Source of the DNA: Bordetella sp. LUAb4
GTDB taxonomy: Bacteria > Pseudomonadota > Gammaproteobacteria > Burkholderiales > Burkholderiaceae_B
Length of the DNA: 64,000 nucleotides
NCBI RefSeq assembly: GCF_021325795.1
Contig: NZ_JAHPZX010000002.1
Location: 496,001-560,000 of the forward strand
Reading direction: 5' to 3'
Positions 1 through 10,200 of this stretch are shown here, one piece after another. Within the stretch, counting starts at the first letter, position 1. Each line of letters begins with the position of its first letter. A model generated the notes under the pieces. The model worked only from the letters and a program-made list of their open reading frames with translations. It ran no database searches and had not been told where the DNA came from. The translations under genes were made by a program, and so were the position numbers.

Positions 1-1425
1 GAACATGCCGTGCAGGCGCGCACGGCCGAGCTGCAGCAGGCGATGATCGCCGCCGACGAGGCGAACCGTGCCAAGGGGGACTTCCTGGCCCGTATCAGCC
101 ACGACCTGCGTACGCCGCTGACCTCCATCATCGGCTTCGCCGATCTCGTGCGAGCCGGCGGGCGGGAGTACGCCGACCGCGGACGCATCATCCGCCGCAA
201 TGCGGACCACATGCTGGGGCTGGTCAACGATCTCATCGATTACGCCGGTGGCAACAATGCCCATGCGGTCCATGCAGAACCCGTCTACATCTACGCCCTG
301 ATCGAGGCCGTGGGCCAGAACGCCGCGGCACTGGCCGAGCGCAACCGCAACGCGTTCAGCATCGACATCCAGGATGACCTGCCGCCGGTGCTTGAATTGG
401 ACGGCAAGCGCGTCCAGCAGATACTTGGCAATCTCATCGACAACGCCGCCAAGTTCACTGCCGACGGCGGCATCCGTCTGACCGTCGGCTACCTGGCGGA
501 TCAGGCGGCCCAGGTAGGTCAGCGGCTGATCCTGTCGGTAAGCGATACGGGATGCGGCATCGCGCCGCAAGACCAGGCCCGCATTTTCGAGCCTTTCACG
601 CGCCTCGGCGCCAACGCCCATCAGCCAGGCGTGGGTCTGGGCCTGGCCATCGTCAAGCAATGGACCGAACGCATGTCCGGCGCCATCCGCGTGGCCAGCG
701 CGGCAGACGCCGGCACGACCCTGACCGTGGAGATTCCGGTGCGCACGGCATCGGAAGCCGACATGGGTTTCATGCGTCTGCCGGAGCCTCTATATACCCT
801 CCCCGCCATCGACGGCCGCTCGCTACGCATCCTGGTCGCCGAAGACACCGCCGAGATCCGTCAACTCATCGAAGACGATCTGTCCAGCCAGGGTTTCGAG
901 GTGGTGGCGGCCCGCGATGGCGGCGCAGCGGTCGGCTGGCTGGCCTACCACACCGCACGCGCGCCGGACCTGATCATCACCGACCTGCTCATGCCGCACG
1001 CGAACGGCGATGCCGTCCTGGCAGCGGCGCGCCGCTACCATCCGGGCGTGCCGGTAGTCGCGCTGTCCGCGACGCCGAGGCTTTCCAGCCATACCGTCAC
1101 CATGCCAGAAGACGTGGACGATTATGACGCCAGGCTGTTGAAGCCTGTCAGCCTGGTTGAACTGCGGCACACTTTGGCCCACCTGCTTGGCCTGGCGGAA
1201 CAACACGAAGCGCAAGAGGAAGACGCAGCCGCGCTCGTAAGGCCCCACGACGCGGTCCTGGCCGAAGCCAGGCAGTTCGTCGAACTGGGCGCCATCTCGG
1301 ACCTGATCGACTGGGCCGACCGCCTGGCCGGCGCTGAGCCGGCATATGGACCCTTCGCCGCCGCCGCGGGCAGACTCGCCCGGCTGGGCGAACTGCCGCA
1401 ACTGAAGGCATTGCTTTACGCCTGA
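1..1425 (+). CDS. Hybrid sensor histidine kinase/response regulator, 3' part
   Basis: The reading frame is open to the left edge, so the N-terminus and any sensor domain lie outside the window. Counting from the codon at position 10, there is a HisKA H-box (SHDLRTPL, phosphorylated His about 31), a HATPase_c domain with N-box (LIDNAAKF, Asn about 145) and G-boxes (DTGCG, GVGLGLA), then a REC domain (about 272-390) with phospho-acceptor Asp about 325 in TDLLMP. About 80 residues follow that resemble the helical tail of related hybrid kinases. No Hpt domain is seen, so the phosphate presumably moves to a separate partner. It converges on the P47-like operon with a 26-bp gap; a role in controlling that operon is only suggested by position. 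Confidence 0.93.
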   Translation, partial: EHAVQARTAELQQAMIAADEANRAKGDFLARISHDLRTPLTSIIGFADLVRAGGREYADRGRIIRRNADHMLGLVNDLIDYAGGNNAHAVHAEPVYIYALIEAVGQNAAALAERNRNAFSIDIQDDLPPVLELDGKRVQQILGNLIDNAAKFTADGGIRLTVGYLADQAAQVGQRLILSVSDTGCGIAPQDQARIFEPFTRLGANAHQPGVGLGLAIVKQWTERMSGAIRVASAADAGTTLTVEIPVRTASEADMGFMRLPEPLYTLPAIDGRSLRILVAEDTAEIRQLIEDDLSSQGFEVVAARDGGAAVGWLAYHTARAPDLIITDLLMPHANGDAVLAAARRYHPGVPVVALSATPRLSSHTVTMPEDVDDYDARLLKPVSLVELRHTLAHLLGLAEQHEAQEEDAAALVRPHDAVLAEARQFVELGAISDLIDWADRLAGAEPAYGPFAAAAGRLARLGELPQLKALLYA

Positions 1426-1451
1426 ACACACCGAGGCCAGAGGCAGCGTCC

Positions 1452-2819
1452 TCAGCGCAATTTGCCGCCGAACCGCAGGCAACCCGCCAGGTCGATGGTC
1501 GACACCTCGAAGGTATGCCCGCCCGACCACACACAAGGCGCGGCGGCGTGCGCGGCGAGCAGATCGATGCTGGGTGCCGGCGGTGAGATGGCAGCCAGCA
1601 GCTTGCGGCCATTGGCGGCCATGCCCGACATCAGCGCGGTTTCCGCCGTCACCACGATGAAGACCAGCGGCCCGCCGAACAGCGACAGTATCGTGCCGGC
1701 GATCATGATGCCGTCGGCGATATGCTCGTCCCTTTCCACCAGCGCCGCATCGACATCGGTACGATGATCGACGCGCGGCTCGCCGACGGTGGTGAACCGC
1801 AGTTGCAAGCTGCCGTCCGCCTGCGGTTCCAGCTCAAGGCTGTGCGCCACCTCGGTGAACGTGGTGACCGTAACGCCCTCGTCGATGATGACCATGTTTT
1901 CCGAGCGGCACAGCAGCTCGGCCCCTTGGAAGGTCACCGAGAAGGCCTTGAGGAAATGCTTGCGCGGGATGCCCTTGAGGTCGATCGGACTGATTTCCAG
2001 TTCCCGTGTCAACGACAGCACCGGCAGCACCGGCGACAAGGCGTAGTCTTCCTCGCGGGCGCCCGGGAATGTCCTAGCCAGGACATCGCGGATGATCCCG
2101 TCCAACAGCAAGTGGGAAGAAACCAGTATCGCCGCGTCGCAGTCCTGCGGCACGGCCCGCGCCGAAATGCCGTGATCCAGCCCGGTGGGCGGGCGGTCAT
2201 TCACCATGGCCAGCACGGCAAGCATGCAGTCCTCGATGGCGGGCGCATCGCAGTAAGCAAAGCCAACGGTGGTGGGATGCAGCCACGGAAAAGGTTGGCC
2301 GCCCTTATGCTCCACGCTTTCCACCGTCGCGAACACGTGCCGGATATCGTCCGGATTGCGGTTTACCCATTGCTGGACCGCTTGCTGCACCATGCCCTTG
2401 ATAAGAACATCGTCCATACCATCGAGCCGCACCTCTCTCACGGAGAAAGGCCGGATGCGGCCGGCCCGGCTTTCGCCCGTGGGCGACAGCTCCACTGCCG
2501 TGCGCTGCCCATCCGCGCCATTCCATTGAACGGCGCGCAGCTCCGCCGCCACAACGGCCACGCCCTCGAAGTCCTGGGTTTCGTTGCCCGGGGCCGACAG
2601 GCGGCCGCCGTGAAGGTCCACCGCCAGGAAGACGAGATATTCCGAACCTCCCGGCACAATGCGCCATCCCCGCACGCAAGCCGTCACCTCGACACCCTGC
2701 ACGACTTCGGCCAGCTCGCGCGGCGGCCCCGCCTGTTCGGCGATCTGCGCATTGACCGTGGGGATCCGCACGGCATGCACCAGATCCCATCCCAGCGTCG
2801 ACACGGACTCGGCAACCAT
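1452..2819 (-). CDS. P47/OrfX-like TULIP-family protein (copy A)
   Basis: This 455-residue protein has no signal peptide. It begins with a GWD motif (Gly10-Trp-Asp12, then VHAV) that recurs near the start of the next two proteins. It also shares PTTVGFA (residues 182-188) and LAVLAM (200-205) with them. These landmarks match my memory of the Clostridium P47 family (tubular lipid-binding TULIP fold, found beside botulinum toxin genes). A hydrophobic segment (about 369-399) could insert in or bind a membrane. Its ATG lies 1 nt after the stop of copy B, so translation is probably coupled. It is the last gene of the operon and converges on the histidine kinase. The function is unknown; lipid binding or toxin assistance is inferred from the family only. 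Confidence 0.75.
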   Translation of the reverse strand: MVAESVSTLGWDLVHAVRIPTVNAQIAEQAGPPRELAEVVQGVEVTACVRGWRIVPGGSEYLVFLAVDLHGGRLSAPGNETQDFEGVAVVAAELRAVQWNGADGQRTAVELSPTGESRAGRIRPFSVREVRLDGMDDVLIKGMVQQAVQQWVNRNPDDIRHVFATVESVEHKGGQPFPWLHPTTVGFAYCDAPAIEDCMLAVLAMVNDRPPTGLDHGISARAVPQDCDAAILVSSHLLLDGIIRDVLARTFPGAREEDYALSPVLPVLSLTRELEISPIDLKGIPRKHFLKAFSVTFQGAELLCRSENMVIIDEGVTVTTFTEVAHSLELEPQADGSLQLRFTTVGEPRVDHRTDVDAALVERDEHIADGIMIAGTILSLFGGPLVFIVVTAETALMSGMAANGRKLLAAISPPAPSIDLLAAHAAAPCVWSGGHTFEVSTIDLAGCLRFGGKLR

Positions 2820-2820
2820 C

Positions 2821-4707
2821 TCAAGCCCCCGTATGCAGGGCCAGCGTGAAGGCCTGGTTCAGGCCGGCACACACCAGGGTCGAATGCGGCGTATGCGGCC
2901 AAACGATGGGCGACACGCAATGGCCCGCGAAAGCCGTCATGGCATCCATCTGCTTGGGGTCCTCATGCAGCGCGCTGATCAGGTCCAACTGGCTGCGTTC
3001 GCCATAGACCGAACCCGCCAACTGGCCCGCCATCATGATGACGAGCGAGTTCGTCATCCCGCTCTGGATGAATTCCAGCACGCCCACGCTGCCTTTGCGC
3101 AGCGCGCCGCCAACGGTGCTCCAGACGGATTTCTCCGCTGATGTCAGCGCCAGCGTGGCGTTCTTGCCGGCCTTCGCGGCCGATTCCATTTCGATGTTGA
3201 TGGCGTTCTTCACGTTCTGCTCGACCACCCCGGCCTCTTCGCCGGCAAGGCGTGCCACCGTGCCGCCCTTGAGCGAGGAAGCGGCTTTGCCGGCCAGCCT
3301 GCCCAGGCCATGGAAGACCGCCGCGGTGGCCAGCTGCGCGACGAACGTCCAGCCTATGGTCTTCAAGACTTCGATCGCGCCCTTTTCCTGATTCTGCGCC
3401 ACCGACAGGGTCGAGACCGGCGGCTCGACCGGCGTAAACGCGAAGCGGTCGTGCTCGTCCAGGCCCATATAGCAGGAACACTCATAGGCCAGCTGGATAT
3501 CGATTTCATCCGAGCCGCCGTAAGGGAAGCGCACATTGCGGAACGCCGTCGTCAGCGTGCGGCCATCCACCTTCACCGAGAAGTTGTATTTCGGCACGGT
3601 GGCGATGGTTTCCGAATCCGCGCCTGAATACCATTCAGGCTCCAGCTTGAGCTTCAGCTTGACGTCCTCGACGTTCTGGATCACCAGCCCATCGCCCAGC
3701 GCAATCTTGAAATGCTCCGGTTTCGCGCCTTCAAACAGGGTATGCAGCTTGGGGCGGATGAATTTCTCGATGATCAGGTGCGGCCCGATCAGGAACGCCG
3801 AGTTCGCGCCTTCATTGGCGGGTATGGCGTTGACGGGCACCATGGCCGCCACGCGCCCCGGCTTGCGGTTTTCGGTCATCGCCAGCACCGCGAACAGGAT
3901 ATCGCTGTCCTTGACTTCCTTTTCCTTGACGTCCTTGGTGTCCTTGGCGTCCTGCGCATCCTTGGCGTCGTTGCCTTCCTTGCCGTCGTCGCTGCCGACA
4001 TCGGCGACGGCGTAGCCTACCGTCGTGGGCTTGATCCAGGCGAAATCACCGGTGGCGGCCTCTTCGGCGACATCGACGGACAGGAACACATAGTCGAACA
4101 GCGCCTTATGCGAGGCCAGCCATTCCTTGATGCCCGCGCTGACGTTGCCCTCGATATCGGGGTCGAACCCGGGACCGCCCTTGATCCTGACCACCCGTAT
4201 TTCATCGTTGGCCGTGGCCGGTGCGGCGGCGGCTTTCAGGTCGCCGGCCGACGCGATGGCGGGCGCGGCCAGGTCGTTGACGATCTTCAACTGCGCGGCC
4301 AGCGACTGGCCGGGCTGGAAGTCGGGTGGCGGGTGATATCCCAGGCTGACTTCAATGATCACCACGGACCCTGACAGATCGACCTCGCTGCTCTCCAGCA
4401 TCTGGATGGTCGCCTTGCCCGCGATGATGGGCAAGGACAGATGCACCTTATTGCCCGCGCCGCCGCCGCAGACCTGCCAGGGTCCGAAGGCCGCATCGAT
4501 ATTCAGCTTGAAGAACTTGGACGCCAGTTGCTGCTGCATGCGGAAAGCATCCGTGCCGACCAGCGGCGCGAAGTGCTCGCGCATCCCCTGGTTCACCACA
4601 TCGCCTCGCACCACATACACGGTATCCCACCCATTGGTGTCGGCGCGCGTCGAAACGGACTTGCCGCCGGATTCTGCGTATTGGCATGTGCGGAATTGCT
4701 CAGTCAT
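2821..4707 (-). CDS. P47/OrfX-like TULIP-family protein (copy B)
   Basis: The protein has 628 residues. The ATG at 4707 is chosen because AGGAG lies 7 nt upstream and the frame further upstream would run into copy C. Family landmarks are GWDTVYVV (26-33), PTTVGYA (227-233) and FAVLAM (272-277). Between the last two sits a charged Asp/Lys insert (about 239-268) absent from copies A and C. The C-terminal part has hydrophobic segments (TFVAQLATAAVF and SLVIMMAGQLAG). It ends with a Pro-x-Val-Trp region also seen at the end of copy A. No signal peptide is present. It lies 22 nt downstream of copy C. I infer a cytoplasmic or membrane-associated lipid-binding-fold protein; the substrate is unknown. 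Confidence 0.75.
   Translation of the reverse strand: MTEQFRTCQYAESGGKSVSTRADTNGWDTVYVVRGDVVNQGMREHFAPLVGTDAFRMQQQLASKFFKLNIDAAFGPWQVCGGGAGNKVHLSLPIIAGKATIQMLESSEVDLSGSVVIIEVSLGYHPPPDFQPGQSLAAQLKIVNDLAAPAIASAGDLKAAAAPATANDEIRVVRIKGGPGFDPDIEGNVSAGIKEWLASHKALFDYVFLSVDVAEEAATGDFAWIKPTTVGYAVADVGSDDGKEGNDAKDAQDAKDTKDVKEKEVKDSDILFAVLAMTENRKPGRVAAMVPVNAIPANEGANSAFLIGPHLIIEKFIRPKLHTLFEGAKPEHFKIALGDGLVIQNVEDVKLKLKLEPEWYSGADSETIATVPKYNFSVKVDGRTLTTAFRNVRFPYGGSDEIDIQLAYECSCYMGLDEHDRFAFTPVEPPVSTLSVAQNQEKGAIEVLKTIGWTFVAQLATAAVFHGLGRLAGKAASSLKGGTVARLAGEEAGVVEQNVKNAINIEMESAAKAGKNATLALTSAEKSVWSTVGGALRKGSVGVLEFIQSGMTNSLVIMMAGQLAGSVYGERSQLDLISALHEDPKQMDAMTAFAGHCVSPIVWPHTPHSTLVCAGLNQAFTLALHTGA
3904..3993 (-). 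repeat. Degenerate 9-bp repeat coding an Asp/Lys-rich insert
   Basis: On the plus strand, units close to TCCTTGGCG recur about seven times. They encode a Lys-Asp-rich stretch (pattern KD then A, T or V) in P47-like copy B, in the loop between the TTVGYA strand and the FAVLAM segment. It is in frame and length changes in steps of 9 bp would be tolerated. Confidence 0.7.
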
Positions 4708-4729
4708 GGAAACGCTCCTGAATCGTGTT

Positions 4730-7222
4730 CTAGATCTTGACGCCAAGGACAAGGCCGCCGTAGACGGCCGCCGAAACAAGGATGTTTGCGGGCTTGGGCG
4801 CGGTGGGATCGCCGTCGGGACGGCGCATCAGCGGAAAATCGACGGTCTTCAAGAAAATATTGGTCGGCTTGGCGCCGCCCTGGGAGATGGATTCGAGATC
4901 CGAGTTCTGCTGCGGCGGGAATACGGCGTCGGCGGCCTTCTGCGCATACTCGCTACCGAATTGACCCGCGGCGAGGCCGGCAAGGTACAGCCCATACCCC
5001 AGGTATTTCATCGCGGCGGGACGCGGCACTTCCCGGATGAAATCCCGCGCCGCCTTCAGGCTGTAGGCGTTGTTGCCCAGATCCAGGGCGGTATTGATTT
5101 CCGCCGTAAGCCCCTCCGGCACCGGCATTTCCTTGTCGCCGAACATCGCGTAGAGCTTGCGGCGGAATGGGAAGGGTCCCGACTTCAAGGCTTCGCCTGA
5201 CACCAGGAACTGCATGTCGGAAACCATCGCCAGATATTGCGTATCCGAGATCACGCCCTTGTGGAACCAGGACTCGAGCAACTCGACCGATTTCGCATAG
5301 GCACGCCGTCCGTCCGCGGACGCCGACCATTCGCCCGTTTCCTCGTTGGCACGGGCCGCGAGCATGTCACGGCGCAAGCGCCGTCCCCAACCTTCGAGTG
5401 CCTGAGGGTTTTCGCCGGCCAGCTTCTCCGACACTTCGACCAGGAACTTGCGCCGCAGATGGTCATCCCCAGGTTCGACGCAGTGGTCCTCGAAGGCTTT
5501 CAAAAGCTTTCCCAGGCCTTCCCGTATGGGTCGGGGTTCCAGCGCCACGCGAACTTCGGCGGGCCCCCGGTCCACCATGACATTGGGATGCTGCTGCACG
5601 GGCGTCTGCGGACGCGGCGCGGGCTGCCCCTGATTGCCCCGATTACCTGGATTCCCCTGCGGCTGAGGATGAACGGCTCCGTTATTGATGGTGGTCATCT
5701 CAAGCTGTTGGTAGGGGCCGTTCATGCCGGGAGCATGAAACTCCGCCGCCTTGGGCAAGCGCGTACGAGCGAGATCCTGCTTCGTCATCTTGTAGGCGGG
5801 CGCATTGCGGTCCGAGTAGTCGATGTATTCAACGCCCCCCTCGCGCAACATGCCCAGCTTGAACTTGACCGGGCGCCGTCCCATCATGGCTTCCTCGTTG
5901 GCGGCCATGAAGTCCAGCGCGAGTTCGGTAACGCGCTTGTTCGTCATCATCCGCCCGGTCAGATTACCCAGCCAGTCCACCCCCGCCACCATCAACTCGG
6001 ACAGCAGAATGCCGCCGATGACCCCGAGGAAATTCGCCCAGGTGCTGGTGGGCGATTTCGGGCCGGACGCAATGTTGGCGACGATTTCCGGCTCTCCATA
6101 CAGGAAGATATCGATGTCGCCGCTGTCGGTCGCCTTGATCTGGAAGTTGTACTTGACACTCAGTACGATTGAATAGTCGTCGAACTTGACGGTGGCCGAG
6201 TTGATCGCCGCCGTGATGGAGTTGTCGCCTATCGTGAAGCGCAACGCACCCGCCGGGACCAGGGCCGGGTACTTTTCCGACGTGTCGCTCAAGGCGGAAT
6301 CCGCGTCCAGCAAGGAAATATTCCCGGCGTCGTCGCGCACGTAATAAAGCGTCAGGTCATCGTTGTTCGAGATCGAGCCGGTTTCAGCGTTATAGGATAG
6401 GGATCCCAGCATCGCATCGCCCAACTGATTGTTCATCGCCTCGACGAACGTGCTGCGCGAAACGAGATTCGAATTGAGCAGGACCACGGCGTTGATGTCC
6501 GTGTCGGTGGGAATCGCCAATGGGTTGATCTGCGGCGACAGGCCCGCCGTATTGCCGCTGACGCTGCCCAATACGGCCAGCACCCCATCGTCAGCGGGAT
6601 CGATCAGGTCCGCGCATGCATAGCTGAACGCCTTGGGCAGCCCCCAGGGGATGTTGACACCGCGCGCGTAGCGATCGTCATAGATTTGCATGATGTCGAC
6701 ATCGAACATGGTCTGCACGGTCGCATCCTGGCACAGGCCGGAGATGATGACCTGTATGTCCGACGGCAACAGCGGCGAGTCCGGGGACGAAGTCGCAATC
6801 ACCACGGGCGCGGTATCCAGGTCGACCTTGAGCGTCCTGAGTCCGGCGACGCCGGTCTGGCTGACCTTGAGCACCACCCTGATCTTGGCCTCGATCGAGG
6901 AATAGGTCGCCACCTGGGTGCCGGCGATGGGATCGGACAGGACGGCGTTGACGATGGTCAACGCGAAATACATTTCCTGGCCGGAGGCGCCCCGCAGCAC
7001 CTGCAGCGTGCTCACGTCGCCGTCGAGCTGATAGGTGTTGCTGCTTGAAGACACCTTGCCGTCACCGCCGCCGAAATCGATGACGGCCCAGGGCTGATGA
7101 TCCAGCAATACCTCGTTGATGGCGCTGTACTTGACCGCGTACACCACGTCCCAGCCGCTGGTGACGTTGGACAGCGGCGTCGCCGTGTTCGGGAACTTGC
7201 AATTGACTGTGTATACGCTCAT
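4730..7222 (-). CDS. P47/OrfX-like TULIP-family protein with C-terminal extension (copy C)
   Basis: This 830-residue protein starts at an ATG with GGAG 8 nt upstream. The first 390 residues match copies A and B: GWDVVYAV (23-30), PWGLPKAFSYA (192-202) and GVLAVLG (213-219). A hydrophobic segment (about 398-420) follows. A Pro/Gln/Asn/Gly-rich linker (about 513-548) then joins a mostly helical C-terminal region (about 555-830) that I do not recognise; it ends in two hydrophobic stretches. No signal peptide is seen. It follows the autotransporter gene after only 27 nt and precedes copy B, so it should share their mRNA. Membership of the P47 family rests on motifs shared with its neighbours and on remembered family features; the function is unknown. 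Confidence 0.75.
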   Translation of the reverse strand: MSVYTVNCKFPNTATPLSNVTSGWDVVYAVKYSAINEVLLDHQPWAVIDFGGGDGKVSSSSNTYQLDGDVSTLQVLRGASGQEMYFALTIVNAVLSDPIAGTQVATYSSIEAKIRVVLKVSQTGVAGLRTLKVDLDTAPVVIATSSPDSPLLPSDIQVIISGLCQDATVQTMFDVDIMQIYDDRYARGVNIPWGLPKAFSYACADLIDPADDGVLAVLGSVSGNTAGLSPQINPLAIPTDTDINAVVLLNSNLVSRSTFVEAMNNQLGDAMLGSLSYNAETGSISNNDDLTLYYVRDDAGNISLLDADSALSDTSEKYPALVPAGALRFTIGDNSITAAINSATVKFDDYSIVLSVKYNFQIKATDSGDIDIFLYGEPEIVANIASGPKSPTSTWANFLGVIGGILLSELMVAGVDWLGNLTGRMMTNKRVTELALDFMAANEEAMMGRRPVKFKLGMLREGGVEYIDYSDRNAPAYKMTKQDLARTRLPKAAEFHAPGMNGPYQQLEMTTINNGAVHPQPQGNPGNRGNQGQPAPRPQTPVQQHPNVMVDRGPAEVRVALEPRPIREGLGKLLKAFEDHCVEPGDDHLRRKFLVEVSEKLAGENPQALEGWGRRLRRDMLAARANEETGEWSASADGRRAYAKSVELLESWFHKGVISDTQYLAMVSDMQFLVSGEALKSGPFPFRRKLYAMFGDKEMPVPEGLTAEINTALDLGNNAYSLKAARDFIREVPRPAAMKYLGYGLYLAGLAAGQFGSEYAQKAADAVFPPQQNSDLESISQGGAKPTNIFLKTVDFPLMRRPDGDPTAPKPANILVSAAVYGGLVLGVKI

Positions 7223-7249
7223 GCGTGAACTCCGATCTGGACGTGTGAA

Positions 7250-10200
7250 TCAAAAGCGCGTGCGAAACTTGACCATGAAGGCGTGATCCAGCGCATTGCG
7301 CTCGAAGCCGAAGGAACCCTGGTAGGACAAACCGATGGCAAGGTTGCGGCGCAGCTGCGTCTCCACGCCTAATTGCGCGGACACGGTGTTCTGGCTCAGC
7401 CCTGCCACATTCAGGCCGTAAGGGGTGATGCCGGTGTCGGCATAGCCCACCCGGGCCCGGCTGGACCCGGCGAAATCGTGCGTATATTCAAACCGTGCAC
7501 TGTAGGCAAGGGCGCCCCATGACGTGGGCACGACGTATTCCGTGCGCAGGCCGGCGACACCAGCCAGCATGGAAAACTCCTGGCGTCCGTAGGTCAGGTT
7601 CCACACGTCGGCGCCCTCTTCGGTGAAGGTATCCAAACGGGTCCATGCCGCCTGGAAACGTCCATAGGGAGACACCAGCAGGTCGGCGTCGCGGTATTCA
7701 TAGCCGGCGCTCAGCGAGCCGAATATCTGGGCGCCGCCGCGGTCGCCGTCCGCCTGGCCGCCGGTCGTCGTGACGTAGCGCCGGCTGTCGAAGTCCAGGT
7801 GGCTGTAGCCAAGCAGGCCGTCCACGAAGATGGGAGCAGGGTGGTAGCTGCCGTACAGGGCGACGCTCACCGCCTGGCCCTTGACCTGCGTGCCGTTACC
7901 ACCCACGTCGTTGCGCTCATGCCCGTAGCCGAAACCGACACCGGCGACGAAGTCAGGCGACAGGCGATAGTCCGCGCCGCCACTGACGCCGACCAGCGTG
8001 TGGTCGAGCTTGATCGAGTTCTTGTCGGAGGAACCGAAATTCACGAAGCCGCCGGTCCATACCGCAAGCGGTCCTGCAAGCCGCGGCCTGCCCGCACTGC
8101 TGGGGCTGCCCCCGCCGCCCGCACTGCCCGATTCGCGCGACGTACCCGATCTGCCTGATTCGTCCGCCGGCGCGCCCTTCAGGCTGGGCAGCGCGCTGGC
8201 CGGCACGGCGCCGAAGGCCTGCGCGAGCGGGCTGCCCGCCGCACTGCTACCGTCGGCCCCGCGCCGGTCCGGCTGGGACGCGGACGGCGCGCCGAAGCGG
8301 ATGCCGAAGGCATCGGCCTGGCGCGTACGCTCGTCGTGCAATTGCTCCAGGCGGCTGCCGAAGTTCGAGATCTGCGTGGTAGCGAAGCGCTGGGCTGTCT
8401 GGACCTGTGCATTGACCAGCCCGATCACTTCCGTGTCCTTGCTGGGATCCGGCCGCGCGACCACCGTGAAGGTGATCGCGGCAGGCACCGACGTCTGCCA
8501 CGCATTGGACAGCGTGTAGCGAACCACCACGCTGCCCGCGGCCAGCGGTGCCGCGGTGAACGACATCAGGAAAGCGCCATTGCCGTTCCTCAGCACCGCC
8601 CTGCCCTCCGAGGCGGGCGGCGGATCCACCAGGGCGGCGCCGCTGAAGGGGCCGCCGGTGGCGCCCGCGGCCAGGTCGACGGTGACCGTCGTACCCGCTA
8701 CGACCTGCATCGACCGGCTCAGCCCGGCGGGCACAGGCCCCGTCGTGGCCAGCGTATACGCGGCCTGCCCTTTGATGCCTGCCGCGTCGGTTGCCACCAC
8801 GGTGAACGACGCGGCCACCGCCGCGGTCGGGGTGCCCGTGATCGCGCCGTTCGACAGCGCCAGGCCGGGCGGCAGTTCGCCGCTGACCGCGTATTGATAC
8901 GGCGCCGTGCCTCCCGTCACCGAAAGCGCCTGCCTGTAGGCCGTTCCCACTGTCGCTGCCGGCAAGGCGCCCGGCCCGGGGGACAACACCAGGATACCGG
9001 CGGCGACATTGACCGTCACGGTTGCGGGCGGCGACGTGCCGAAGGCGTTGGTCGCGGTATAGGTGAACGTGTCGCTGCCGGTGTAGCCCGCGGCGGGCGT
9101 ATAGGTAATCGACGTCCCTGACGCCGCGGCCACGCCGTGCCTTGCCTGCGTGGCAATGTCCACGCGGGACGGCGCCCCACCGGTCACATCGATGACGATG
9201 GCCGAGGCGCCGGCGCCTGCCGCTACGTTGGCGGCAACGGGATTGGCCACCGGCGGGTTCGACGTGATTGCCAGGGTGTAGGCAAGCGTGGCAGTCGCGC
9301 CAGCGGCGTCGCCGACGTTGAGCGAGAAAGCGTTCGATGCCGACGCCGCCGGCGTCGGCGTGCCGCTCAGCTTCAGCGTGCTGGCGTCGAACGCCAGGCC
9401 GTCGGGCAAGGCACCCGTCATCGACACGGAGTAGGGAGCCGTGCCGCCGGTGATCGAGAACGTCTGGCTGTAGGGCGTGCCCACGGTGCCGGCGGCCAAC
9501 GCCCCCGCCGCCGGCGAGACCACCAGCGGCGCGGCCGTATACGTGAAGGACGCCGACGTGTTGCCACCCGCCGTGGTGACGGCAACGGTGACCGCGCCCA
9601 CGGCGTGCGCGGGCGCCGTCACCACCAGGGACGTCGCGGTATTCGAGGTGATTGCAGCCGCCGTGCCGCCGAATGTGACCGATGTCGCGCCGGCCAGGTT
9701 GGTCCCGGTCAATGTCACCGACGTGCCGCCGGCAACCGGCCCAGTGTTGGGCGCGATGCCTGTCACGGTGGGCGCCAGCGTGGACACCGGCAGGGTGAAT
9801 GAGAATTTGAAAGCGGTATTGCTGGCGGAATCCGCGATTTTTACTTCAGGGTCGCCGACATAGGTGTACATCGTGCTGGTGTCGGACGTGGCGGCAGCGT
9901 TGGTCACCGTAAGCAGCTTTACCGTAACCAGGCCGCCGTTGATCAGGTCCGCCGAATACGAGTAGGTGGCGTTCGACGTGGTAATCGTCTGGGCGCTGGG
10001 CGTACAGCCCGACGCGGTATTGACGGAACCTACCCCGCAATTCGCCGGGCCGCGCACCAAGGCGCCGGAACTGTTCGTCAATCCGCCCCAACGCTCGGTG
10101 GAATGGTCCTGCAGGGTATTGGTGAAAAACGTCGAACAACTGGAGATATCGACCGTCAGCGAGTCGCCGATCGCGGCAAACGTGCCGCCGCCCTGGCAGG

